In this document: piece after piece, positions 30,197-39,759 of the stretch
Layout: each line of letters opens with the position of its first letter
How positions within the stretch are numbered: the first letter of the stretch is position 1
Assembly: GCF_000975265.2 (NCBI RefSeq)
Contig: NZ_CP083405.1
Span: forward strand, 620,001-684,000
DNA: 64,000 nucleotides
Direction of reading: 5' to 3'
Source: Mycobacterium lepromatosis
GTDB lineage: Bacteria; Actinomycetota; Actinomycetes; Mycobacteriales; Mycobacteriaceae
Program-made: the position numbers and the translations under genes
Notes under the pieces: model-generated
Databases searched by the model: none
What the model was told of the DNA's origin: nothing
What the model saw: only the letters and a program-made list of their open reading frames with translations

Positions 30197-32940
30197 GTAC
30201 CCTCAGAATACGAACTGATCCTCGATGATGCCGATAACACATGCTGGGTGCCGTTGCACGGTGGCAGGTTTTGCACCACAAGACACTTCTCGCATCGGTG
30301 TCGACATGGGTGCAACATCGGCGCGGACCAACGGTGCGCCGGAGCTGTACTGGATCGCCTGATGCGGGCTCCCCTTGAGGACCGTTCCAACGGGATGGCT
30401 TTGCGGGAACTTAAGTTTTAGCAAAGCCAATCCCTGCTTGACTGGTTACCCTATTTCATCGTCCTTACCGAGATATTGGTCTTATTCTTGGTGCCACGAC
30501 TCGTTGTCGTCCGGAGACTAAGAAGATCGATAATGGTCGCTCTCCACCCAACCTTGACCGGCCACCTCAGCGTTGGTAAGACTTGCATCCTTAGCAGAAG
30601 AGCGTAGAGGGTAGGTAGCACTGGCCACTCAGTATCAAGCTAGCGAAGTTCCTCAATTTCTGCCGAGGGCGTTGCCGCAACGGCAAATGGATGCGCAAAA
30701 AGATGGTCGCTTTTGCCTCTAGTCTGTGCTTATTGGCCGCGGGAGCATGGACCGGTCCATCTTCTCCAGTCTGCTCTAATCAAAGGTGACTCCAAGTTAA
30801 GTTTTTTTCGGCGCACTCATGGATCGCCACACCGGTCGCCGACTAGTCCGGCTCGGGGGCTTGCCTCCCGGCAACATAAAACGCTTTGTGTCGCGCTTGT
30901 GTACCGTCAACACCCTGCCTGAGGCGTCTCTCAACACCACGACACTGATCCAGATAATAACCCGCTAGATACTGCTCAAACCAACCGGAATTACCTCCAT
31001 ATCTCAATGCGGCAAGCACCTAGGCCGCACGTCTTACCGTCGGCGCGTCCACTTTATTTGTCATCGGCCGAGATAGTGTTGTGGCTCACTTAGTAGAGCC
31101 GATGCAACTGCACTAGACACTGCATGGTGGCCTTAGCGACACAGCTGATCCTCCCACGTAATCAACACTGTATGGCTATCCACCTCTAGTGGTAATGTAC
31201 GCGGCTTTGTTGACCGTGAAGTTATTGAATTCCAGCATTGTTTCGACAAATTTTAAGCAGCCTGAAGAACTAATGGACCGAGTAGATATTTCGTACTGTA
31301 TTTCCAAATGGTTCCCACAATGCGCTATCTTGAATATTAGCAAGCTGTGATAGTACCAAGCGTGATGATAAATTACGTTAGGATAGGCGAAACCATTGGT
31401 ATCCAGAAAGTCCGTTAGCTCACACTGGCAATACGTATCGGTGTCATTATAACCATTTTATTGTATTAGGTGGTGACAAAAGTATTGCGTTCGTCAACAT
31501 GTAGGGACCCGCCAAGCATCTCTGATTTCTAACGGATTCTGTAAACACCGTTTGGTCTCGTCATGTACGAGGCCCCCAACCTAGGATACAATTACAGACA
31601 CAGCAAATCTATTGATAGCTTCCACCAGTATGGTGACCAAATTTTGACTAGATCTGTTGTTCAAAAATAATTTGCTAGCGCGGCAGCTGATCAGCCGGTA
31701 ATTTAACAGTTGATTTATCTAGAGATGGCAAATATAACGACATTGTGACCCACAATTTAGCACTTGCCATCGTGTGTGGTGAACGGTAATGGAATCATTA
31801 GTGTCCCACAGGTCATGACGAACTATTTCTGTTACTGTGGTGTCAAGCCGCACATCATTGACCGATTCGGCAACAATTTTATTCCAGATGGATTCAAAGC
31901 CTCGTGAGAGCATGCTCATTAGTGCATTTTGAGTGGGCTCGGTGGCGCTTATTTTATGCTCGTGTTGGTTGTAGAGTCGCTGTGACCGCTTCCGAAATCT
32001 TACCCACTACTTCAGCACCAAACCAGTAAGTGCTGTAGTAGGTTGTTATGTGTGGGATATTCCCGTGACAGATTAGTGGTGTTGTGTAGAAAGAAAGGAA
32101 CTTTCAAGGGTATAAAGAGTTGCTATGCAGAAAGTCTGAAAACGTCTCGGTGAGCAGATATTGAGAATCAACAGGCGCCCTGAGGGATGTTGTACGGTGG
32201 CCTACCGCAAACCTCTTCGCGCACAAAACAAGAGCATTCGATCCGGGTAGAAGGCTCTGAAATAAGGTTTGATGTCAACATTCGGATGCCGGCAGCTAAT
32301 GAAATATTCGCAGGTAGGACAAGTAACGTCTTATTCGGTCGCTGTGCCGCGGTGGCTTTGTGCCGATATTGACACCAGGTCGTTACGCCAAGTGCGTAGT
32401 TTTAACTGCTTCAGTGCCTTTTTCTGCGTTAATGTTTAATTCTATAGTGTTGGCTGGTGTAGATACATTGTGCTATTGGGGGTTTTGAGATGGAACTGGA
32501 ACTCATTCGCCTTTTTTCCGATCGCTAAATTACCCGAAATTGCAGGTTTCCTTGTTGGTTTTTCTAACAGCAGCAAAGCTACCGTCACTTAACGCTGTGT
32601 AACACCATTTAACTTAACTAGGACGTCAGGTTGTCGGTATCTTTCAGCTCAACTGTCGACTACAAACCTGGCTACGAATTACACCATATTTTATTTTAAT
32701 AGACTTAGTTACATGATGTAAAGCCGCAACACAGGGTGTGGTACCGGTCCGGGATGCAACTCGCGGTTATGCACTTCTGCATACCGCTTAACGGCTTTCC
32801 GTAAAGTGCTTGTAGCAACACTAATTATCGTTGTCGTGATTGCCTAGCCCAGTGCCCGACGAATACCGCGACCGCAACCCGGACTTCGTTACGCAGCCAC
32901 TGGCACGCACGGATAGCCAAGGATCAAGAGTGGAGGTAAG
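30197..32940. other. A+T-rich gene desert
   Basis: No reading frame of note and no recognisable family were found in 2.7 kb. Counting single 60-base lines gives 22/60 G+C (31321-31380), 24/60 (31681-31740) and 21/60 (32641-32700), against 41/60 in ruvA (42121-42180). A signal-peptide-like stretch (MRKKMVAFASSLCLLAAGAW, about 30690) and a hydrophobic stretch at about 30435-30510 are the only protein-like traces. Confidence 0.6.
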
Positions 32941-32951
32941 CTATGTCAAGG

Positions 32952-32971
32952 TTTAGCTATACCTAGCTAAA
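32952..32971. promoter_or_regulatory. Inverted repeat upstream of feoA, iron-box-like
   Basis: TTTAGCTA-TACC-TAGCTAAA is a perfect 8-base inverted repeat with a 4-base spacer, 26 bases before the first feoA codon. Its T-T-A-G and C-T-A-A edges resemble DtxR/IdeR iron boxes (TTAGGTTAGSCTAACCTAA), so it may have been the iron-dependent operator of feoAB. The middle differs from the consensus, so the assignment is inference. Confidence 0.45.
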
Positions 32972-32997
32972 GTATTTGTGAAAAGTTAGGGCGGATC

Positions 32998-33278
32998 ATG
33001 CTCAGGCGTAGGCAGATCTCACAGGGTCAATCTAGTTCGCATTCGTCCGGTTCGGTGATCCCGCTAACTCAGTTTGTGCCCGGCCAGCGGGCGATCATAG
33101 TAGGCACGGTGCACCACGCAACATCTGCTGTCGTGACTCGGCTACAGCAACTGGGTTTTCGTTCGGCGGCATCTATCACAGCGATCCGTGATATCTAACA
33201 ATCTACCGGGTGCAAGACATCGAACTGCGTCTCCATCGCCGCTAAGCGCGACTGATCGAAGTTGTTCCAGTAGCACAG
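32998..33278 (+). pseudogene. feoA: FeoA (ferrous iron transport, SH3-like) relic
   Basis: From the ATG at 32998 the frame reads through VIPLTQFVPGQRAIIVGTVH and VVTRLQQLGFRSAASITAIR, the FeoA SH3-like fold, to a stop at 33198. In another frame the expected C-terminus follows: IYRVQDIELRLHRR, a stop, and ARLIEVVPV (about 33199-33268). FeoA helps the FeoB GTPase import Fe2+. A frameshift and a stop disable it; FeoB remains directly downstream. Confidence 0.7.
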
Positions 33279-34770
33279 GGATGACGTCTTGCCTACGACG
33301 ACGTTAGTGGCCTCATTGCTCTTGCGGGTACCCACCGAGTAGTACTGGTCGGCAATCTGAACGTCGGTAAGACCATGGTGTTCAATCGTTTGGCCGGGTT
33401 ACGCGCACAGTTGGGCTCTTTGAACCGATGGCAGCGGTCGCTGATCCCCGCCGTCTGATCACAACGCTATCGATTCCCGGGGAAAATCGGTGCTCAATTT
33501 CGCTGATTACGTTGCACCACAAGCGGATCAGCATCAAATTAAAATTGATCATGTTGTGCTGCAACCGTTATGGTGCTTCGTCGTCTTCTTCGTGGTTATA
33601 CTTGTCTTCTTCCAAGTCGTGTTCACCATTGCGGCGTCACTATAGGATTTGATCGACCAAGGGCTCATCTTGCTGGACTGCCAGGTCGCCGGTCATTACG
33701 GTAACTCCCCGCTGACAGGTATACTCGGCGACGGGATTATCGGCGGCGTCGGCACCGTTCTGCAGTTCATCCCGCAGATTGCACTGCTGTTTTGCTGATT
33801 CCGCTGCTGGAAAACCTGGGCTATATGACATGAGCTGCATTTCTCATGGACCGGGTAATGGTCAGACCGGACTGGAAGCCTGCGCTTTTTCACCTTCTGT
33901 ACTCGTTCTCCTGTGTGGTCTTGGGCATCGTCGTCATCCGAACGTTGCCATCGTTACGTAACCGAATCGCCATCATCCTGTCTGCGCCGCTGATTACCTA
34001 TTACGTTCGCCTAACGATATTCACGTTGCAGATAGGTGTGCTGGTCACGTCGTATAGACGATGGTGGGGCCTCAGCGCGCAGGGAGTGATGATGTTTTTG
34101 TTGTATCTCAGCGGTGGCGTTCCTCATCGCGTGGATGTTCAAGTCGACGATCCTGCGCAACAACCTGCTGCCGTTCACCGTGGAGCTTTCACCTTACACC
34201 TTAATTGGTTTTCCTACTCCAAAACTGTGCTGGTGACCATGTGGGGTGCGGCGAAGATGTTTCTGAATAAGGACGAACTATCCTTCTGGCTATGTCAGTG
34301 GTGTTGTGGGCGTTTTTTAATCTGCTACTGCGTACGCTTAGGCCGCGTAGTTGTCCCCGGACGACGTCACCACATACGTGGTAGACCACAGTTATGCCGC
34401 GGATATTGGCAAAGTCATCGAGCCGGTGTTCAAGCGACTCGGCTTTAGCTGGCGCACCGACGTCGCATTGCCCAGTTCTTTGGCGGCTTGGGAGGTATTT
34501 GTATCCACACTCGGCCAGATGGTGGTGGCAACAAATTCCAACGAACCGTTTGAGGAGTTGTCCACCATGACTGATGATCGTAGGAACCGGGAATTTACTG
34601 CGCCGGCGGTCATTGCGCTGTTGGCATATTTCATGTTTGTGCTGCAGTGTATGTCGACCATTGGGGTGATGCGCCGTGGGATCCACTCGTGGTGATGGTC
34701 GGCGTTCACGTTCAGTTACATGTTTGTTTTTGCTTGGGCGATGGCGTTCTTTGCACGATCGATTGCGATG
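33279..34770 (+). pseudogene. feoB: FeoB ferrous iron transporter relic
   Basis: The G domain P-loop VVLVGNLNVGKTMVFNRLAG is clear at about 33338-33400. Membrane blocks follow: VILVFFQVVFTIAASL (about 33600-33640), DGIIGGVGTVLQFIPQIALL (about 33730-33790), MDRVMVRPDWKPALF (about 33846), APLITYYVRLTIFTLQIG (about 33987-34040), and LVTMWGAAKMFLNK (about 34230-34270). The C-terminal part reads DIGKVIEPVFKRLGFSWRTD, LAAWEVFVSTLGQM and CMSTIGVMRRG (about 34400-34680), then FTFSYMFVFAWAMAF. Most of the G domain between G1 and the membrane part is deleted, and stops and shifts are frequent. It would have imported Fe2+ across the inner membrane. Confidence 0.8.
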
Positions 34771-35435
34771 TACCCCATGGCCATCGCCGATCCGCAGCAA
34801 CTGCGCTGGGTGATCGCTCCTGATGATTTCTCAACTACCGGCACTGTCCGACAAGCCTCAGGTCGTTTTGGCGCACTGCTGGAAAGTGGGGTAATCGAGC
34901 AGCTGGTCGTGCGTATAGTCGACGTGTTGATCACGCTCAGCATCGGAAGCAGTTGGAGTGAAATTGATGACCAGCCCAAGAAGCACTTGTCGACGCGTTA
35001 CTGCACCCGGCAACTTGATGGGTCGACGCGGTAACCGATGACTCCGCCAATTTGGCGGAAATCGCCAGCAAGCTACTCATGAGAGTGATCGGCTCCCTAG
35101 CGGATCCCAGTTTGGATCAATCGAATTAGCGTCGGTGACTAGAACCAACGTGGTGGTTCGGATGTCTGGTACTTGTACAGGTTTCCCGGCAATGGGCTCC
35201 ACACTGCACAACAAGTTGCAATGCGAATTCCGTTGACAGGTAGGACAGCGGGTAACTGTTTCCAGTGAGACTTGTTCAACTCTATATATCTCTGGGTAAG
35301 AAGCTGTTCTTGTTGCTGGTCCGTCGAACTATCCGTCACAAACGTTCTTGCCAAAAAAGCTAAGTATGTATTAGATTTTCAAGAGGAATTCAAAGGTATC
35401 TGTCTCGGCTTGCTGCAATCACATCTGAGCCAGTC
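34771..35435. other. Unidentified decayed DNA after feoB
   Basis: A plus-strand frame over 34780-35030 (YPMAIADPQQLRWVIAPDDF, then GALLESGVIEQLVVRIVDVL) continues after a shift with DSANLAEIASKLLMRVIGSL (about 35040-35100). It looks like one small protein lost by frameshift. I do not recognise it, but its position suggests it belonged to the feo operon. The rest is featureless. Confidence 0.35.
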
Positions 35436-35494
35436 ACGTATTCCGTGGGACCTGATTCATCATGCAATGATGAATCAGGTCCCACGGAATACGT
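35436..35494. repeat. Perfect inverted repeat, 28-base arms, 3-base loop
   Basis: Bases 35436-35463 are exactly reverse-complementary to 35467-35494, with loop GCA at 35464-35466. No gene surrounds it. The next long hairpin begins only 43 bases further on. Confidence 0.95.
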
Positions 35495-35537
35495 ACGAAT
35501 GTAGTACAGACCTTTATGTGTTGCGCTTACTTAAGCT

Positions 35538-35603
35538 ACTCCACCAACTCGATAAGTTCCTGTTCAACCGCCGCTGAACAGGAACTTATCGAGTTGGTGG
35601 AGT
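35538..35603. repeat. Perfect inverted repeat, 29-base arms, 8-base loop
   Basis: Bases 35538-35566 are exactly reverse-complementary to 35575-35603; the loop ACCGCCGC lies at 35567-35574. Its sequence is unrelated to the neighbouring hairpin at 35436-35494. It lies about 300 bases before pdxT. Confidence 0.95.
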
Positions 35604-35906
35604 GCAGATCTACGCGCCGTTCAGGCCACAGATACGCATCTCTGCTGACGTAATCGACTCCCGTATCACGGGATGCTTGCATGCATGAGCCCAAGTGACA
35701 CTCTCCAGCAGGCAGGCCATTCATGATCACGGTGGTGGATACATTACTAAATGAGCCGCTACCTGACCCTTTTGAGTCGTAACAGGTTCCAGATGGCTCT
35801 TTTTCGTTTTCCCATGACACAACGCGGCTATGGGGGCTGTTGTCATACAGGAGGGTCTTATCCGTTTTCCTTGCGGGATACCAGCTGACTTCGTAGTGAG
35901 CGCGTT
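35604..35906. other. Gap upstream of pdxT, inversion junction region
   Basis: No gene is recognised. The tesB2 gene expected upstream of pdxT is not here but at 8.5-9.3 kb, so a rearrangement junction lies between about 25.4 kb and this point. The pdxT promoter should lie in this stretch; I cannot point to a convincing one. Confidence 0.4.
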
Positions 35907-36503
35907 GTGAGCTTTCCGATGATTGGCGTCTTGGCGTTGCAAGGCGATACCCGTGAGCACTTCGCCGCGCTGCGCGAAGCCGGGGCCGACTCCATGCCGG
36001 TACGTCGCCGTGGCGAACTGGATGTGGTTGACGCGCTGGTCATTCCCGGCGGGGAATCCACCACCATCAGCCACCTGCTTCTCGACTGCGAGTTGCTAGA
36101 GCCATTGCGTGCGCGCTTAGCCGAAGGGTTGCCAGCTTACGGTGCATGCACGGGCATGATTCTGCTGGCCAGTGAAATCCTCGACGCTGGCGCGTGCGGG
36201 CGGGAGGCGCTTCCGCTGCATGCTATCGATATTACTGTGCGGCGCAACGCCTTTGGCCGACAAGTTGACTCATTTGAAGGTGATATCGGGTTCGCCGGTC
36301 TCGTTGATCCGGTACGGGCGGTGTTCATCCGTGCGCCCTGGGTGGAACGGGCCGGCGAGAGTGTGCAGGTGTTGGCCCGAGCTGCGGGCCACGCTGTCGC
36401 GGTGCGGCAGGGCTCGATGTTGGCGACGGCGTTTCACCCGGAGATGACCGGTGACAGGCGCATCCACCAGTTATTCGTTGACATCGTCAACGGAGTTGCC
36501 TGA
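35907..36503 (+). CDS. pdxT: Pyridoxal 5'-phosphate synthase glutaminase, PdxT subunit
   Basis: PdxT releases ammonia from glutamine and channels it to PdxS. The 198-residue class I glutaminase has the family blocks [22 protein letters not shown], the nucleophile elbow YGACTGMI with Cys81, and [15 protein letters not shown] with His177 and Glu179, so the catalytic triad is complete. The elbow reads A-C-T-G rather than the common S/T-C-A-G, a small oddity. The GTG at 35907 gives the same length as the M. tuberculosis protein; an ATG at 35919 is an alternative, and neither has a strong ribosome-binding site. PdxS lies at 9.4-10.3 kb on the opposite strand. A long hairpin follows the stop after 42 bases. 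Confidence 0.95.
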   Translation: MSFPMIGVLALQGDTREHFAALREAGADSMPVRRRGELDVVDALVIPGGESTTISHLLLDCELLEPLRARLAEGLPAYGACTGMILLASEILDAGACGREALPLHAIDITVRRNAFGRQVDSFEGDIGFAGLVDPVRAVFIRAPWVERAGESVQVLARAAGHAVAVRQGSMLATAFHPEMTGDRRIHQLFVDIVNGVA

Positions 36504-36545
36504 GTGTCGGGAACGTGCACATCAGTCACAATCTGTACCACCAAC

Positions 36546-36611
36546 GAATGGCGGGGTGATTTCGATAAAGTGATACTATGTTATCACTTTATCGAAATCA
36601 CCCCGCCATTC
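36546..36611. repeat. Perfect inverted repeat, 30-base arms, 6-base loop
   Basis: Bases 36546-36575 are exactly reverse-complementary to 36582-36611, with the loop CTATGT between. It lies between the pdxT stop (36503) and the yebC start (36745). It has no U-tract directly after it, but a 30-bp RNA hairpin here could still affect read-through or protect the pdxT mRNA 3' end. Confidence 0.95.
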
Positions 36612-36744
36612 AAACCGGCATGTCTCAAAATTCTGTGACGCTTGGGGATACTGAGGCGGTCCCGGGAAGTGGGCGGCCAGTCAGCATGAGACACGTAGAC
36701 TTGCTTGGGCGACTGTCAGGCAACAGAAGAGGTTCTAAACACTG

Positions 36745-37500
36745 ATGAGCGGCCATTCCAAGTGGGCCACCACCAAGCACAAAAAGGCCGTCATTGACGC
36801 TCGTCGCGGCCGGATGTTCGCCCGGCTGATTAAGAACATTGAGGTTGCGGCTCGTGTCGGTGGCGGTGATCCAGTGGCCAACCCAACGCTCTACGACGCG
36901 ATCCAGAAAGCGAAGAAGAGCTCGGTACCCAACGAGAACATCGAACGGGCGCGCAAACGCGGCGCTGGCGAGGAGGTTGGTGGCGCCGACTGGCAAACCA
37001 TAACCTACGAGGGCTACACACCCAACGGTGTGGCGGTACTGATCGAATGTCTGACTGATAACCGCAACCGCGCAGCCGGTGCGGTGCGGTTGGCGATGAC
37101 TCGCAATGGCGGTGCCATGGCCGATCCGGGGTCGGTGGCCTATCTGTTCTCCCGCAAGGGTGTGGTCACCTTGGAGAAGAACGGTCTCACCGAGGACGAT
37201 GTACTCGCCGCGGTGTTAGACGCCGGCGCTGAGGAGGTCAACGACCTTGGTGACAGCTTCGAGGTGATTGCCGAGCCAGGTGATCTGGTTGCGGTCCGCA
37301 CCGCATTGCGTGATGCTGGCATCGACTACGAGTCGGCTGAGGCCCGTTTCCAACCGTTGGTCAGCATGCCGGTCGACCTCGATGGCGCCCGCAAGGTATT
37401 CAAGCTTGTCGACGCGCTAGAGGACAGCGATGACGTGCATAATGTCTGGACTAATGCCGACGTGTCCGATGAGGTGCTGGCCGCCTTCGACGACGAGTGA
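36745..37500 (+). CDS. YebC/TACO1-family protein
   Basis: The 251-residue protein is a full-length Yeb[21 protein letters not shown] at the start, [32 protein letters not shown] and the conserved [30 protein letters not shown] and [11 protein letters not shown] blocks. Members were first described as DNA-binding transcription regulators; later work on the family links them to ribosomes and to translation of difficult stretches such as polyproline. In M. tuberculosis it is Rv2603c, next to pdxT as here. The ATG at 36745 is preceded by AGAGG. Its C-terminal acidic tail (VLAAFDDE) is normal for actinobacteria. Confidence 0.93.
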   Translation: MSGHSKWATTKHKKAVIDARRGRMFARLIKNIEVAARVGGGDPVANPTLYDAIQKAKKSSVPNENIERARKRGAGEEVGGADWQTITYEGYTPNGVAVLIECLTDNRNRAAGAVRLAMTRNGGAMADPGSVAYLFSRKGVVTLEKNGLTEDDVLAAVLDAGAEEVNDLGDSFEVIAEPGDLVAVRTALRDAGIDYESAEARFQPLVSMPVDLDGARKVFKLVDALEDSDDVHNVWTNADVSDEVLAAFDDE

Positions 37501-37559
37501 GCCACAGCCGGACACACCGGGTTAAGATGAAGTAAGACCGAAAAGTCGCTGATGGATAT

Positions 37560-39700
37560 GGTCATCGGCAGATTCCATAGTCATAGCCGTGTCGCCTGTC
37601 TTCGATGGTGCGTGGATTCTGGAGAGTCGACGGGCCGAGTGTGAGCGGCCCGATGTCGCCGGAAAACACGGTGGTCGTTTCGAGTACTTGCGGGTTGAAG
37701 AATCGCCGCGACGAAGCGTTGGCCGGCATGCCGAGTGTGGGCGCGGTGTCACCTGGGTGCGCCAAGATCAATCCCCAATAACCGAAGGTGGGCACGTAGA
37801 CGTGGTAAGGTGTAGCAGTCGGTACAGATGCTCAAGACTACACTCCAAACGTTATCGGGGTGGGGGAAGAGCTGCTTGCACAACATATTCGGCCTTGTAG
37901 GGTCCAGCGCATGTGGAGCCAAATACACAGAACTCGGTGGAATACAACCGCCTCAGCATGAGCGTATCAGGGTCGGGAAGGTCGACGATGACCGCGTCCG
38001 TCGCGGGTCTTCCGGCCCTGTCCCCAGAGCTACCGAAGCCGCCAGCAATTCTCGCAGGCCTGCCCACACCCTCAAACTGCCGGTCCCGTCTCCTCTGCCG
38101 ACCCTGCCACACACATGCGGACCCCAACTTGGTCTGTTCAAGGCCTGCACATAGTTGCAGCGGTTCCCGGGATCTGCGATCTCACGTTGTTGTGTGGTGG
38201 CCGGGGGTGTTGGTGTTTGTGGCAGGAATTGTTGGTCGGTTTCATAGGTGGCAGGTGAAGTAGTGTTCTGGTGTGCCATCGCTGGCCGATACGGTCGGGA
38301 GTTTGGTGGGCTAGCCTAGATCTTGTTGGCGCTGGGTGTTGGGGGCGCTTTCGGGTGCATGCTATGGCTGTGGGGTGTCTGTTTGTTCACCGGCCCTCGG
38401 CCAGCCGGTGTGCCCCCGGCTGTGTTGGTGCCGTGTTGGTTTCACAGTTCGTCGATGACCTCGCAGCCGGTGATGACGCGTACGGCGGTGCTCTAGCCTA
38501 GGGCAGTACTTGACTTTTTGTGGGGATCGACCGCGGAAGGAAGATAAAAGCCATCCACGGCGTGATCTGGTGACTTGTGCGCGTGGCGGGCTAACACATC
38601 ACCAGAAAAGCGCAACTGATCCCCGGCCACCCGCCACACCAGACGCACCCCCAGCATCGCCAGCTTCGATGTCGCGGCCGGTGACCAACACCAACTACTC
38701 GGCGGCCCTTGCAAGCAGCCCACCTACGCCGCGACCAACCCTAAACCACCAACACAACCCACACCACCGATCCCCACCACATAACCCACCACACCCCTCA
38801 ACCACACAAAACCAAACCAGCAAGAAATAACCACCAACAACCAGCACAACCACACCATGAGGATTGGCCGGAGCCATCGAGCACCAGTACCGAATGTGCA
38901 TTGTTGCCGAGTGCGCGGTAGACGAGGCTCTCGGTGTACTGGTAGTCGCCTTGGTTGGAGAATTGTAGACTCCCGTCCAGGCACAGCCGCATGTCGTTAA
39001 TGCGTTGAGTTACCGCGACCTCCTGGTGGGCGGTGCGGTGTGCCGGTAGGCGATATAGGGTCGGCGTAGAAACGTTGATGGTTGGTTGTCTCGATCTCGC
39101 TGAGCACTCAGCCAGCGTGGCCAACCGCCCGAGCGGCCGCGCACAGCGTGCACAACGCCGTAACGAACTCCGCTGTGGGCACGGCTCGACGCAGCAGAAA
39201 GATCGACACGATGATCGCAGCGACCAGGTTTATGATGCTGTGGTTGTCGTGGCGGGGATCATCCCAGCTGTGGCAGCAGGGCGAAGGGTCAGACTAGCCT
39301 GACGATTAACGAGCCCAGGTAGTCGGCTGCGGCGAGGTTCGCCAGCGTGCGGCCGGTAGCGGTGACATATCCCGATATCTGTAGTGGGTTTCGTAAAGCC
39401 GCGTTGCAGCAGCACCTCGGCGCGGGGGTAATGTGGTCGGTCGGCGTTGTACTCACCGCCAGGACTCGTCTTGACCCCGTCCATAAACGCTTAGAGTGCT
39501 GTTGCGGACAGGTTGCCGATCTGGACGGTGAAGTTCATGGCTGTTGTCGTCTTTGCTATACGCGTTCCACCGGGGTCTTCGTGGCGACCGCCGGTACCGT
39601 TCTATAGTGATCCGGGGGTGAACCCTGGGCCGAGGAATATGAACGCGCCGTAGCTGTATCCGGTGCTGGGTGGTTAAACGCGGATGCCTGCACATACAGT
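37560..39700 (-). pseudogene. speE: SpeE-like spermidine synthase relic (membrane type), interrupted
   Basis: On the minus strand, membrane pieces of an Rv2601-like protein come first: AADYLGSLIVRLV (about 39330-39295) and INLVAAIIVSIFLLRR (about 39245-39200). DMRLCLDGSLQFSNQGDYQY, TESLVYRALGNNAHSVLVLD follow (about 38995-38875), the start of the aminopropyltransferase domain. The next core blocks are far away: ATDAVIVDLPDPDTLMLRRL and YSTEFC (about 38015-37930), TPYHVYVPTFGYWGLILA (about 37820-37765) and LTLGPSTLQNPRTI (about 37640-37600). The distance between VLVLD and VIVDLPDPD is about 850 bases where about 240 are expected, so foreign DNA lies inside. Frameshifts are also present. Confidence 0.75.
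38150..38870. other. Strand-asymmetric insert within the speE relic
   Basis: This stretch separates speE core blocks that should be about 80 residues apart. Its right half (about 38690-38870) is almost pure A and C on the plus strand (runs such as ACCACCAACACAACCCACAC), and its left part (about 38190-38460) is rich in G and T. Neither part resembles speE or a named element. Both the origin and exact borders are unknown. Confidence 0.5.
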
Positions 39701-39759
39701 TGCTGGACAGACAGACCTACGGTCACCATGTTGTTGCTGTAGCGCAGGTATTGGTTGGT

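Noticed and set aside
38510..38830. Long Pro/Thr/His-rich plus-strand open frame
   Set aside because: It is open only because the DNA is almost pure A and C, which rarely forms stops; no ribosome-binding site or family resemblance.
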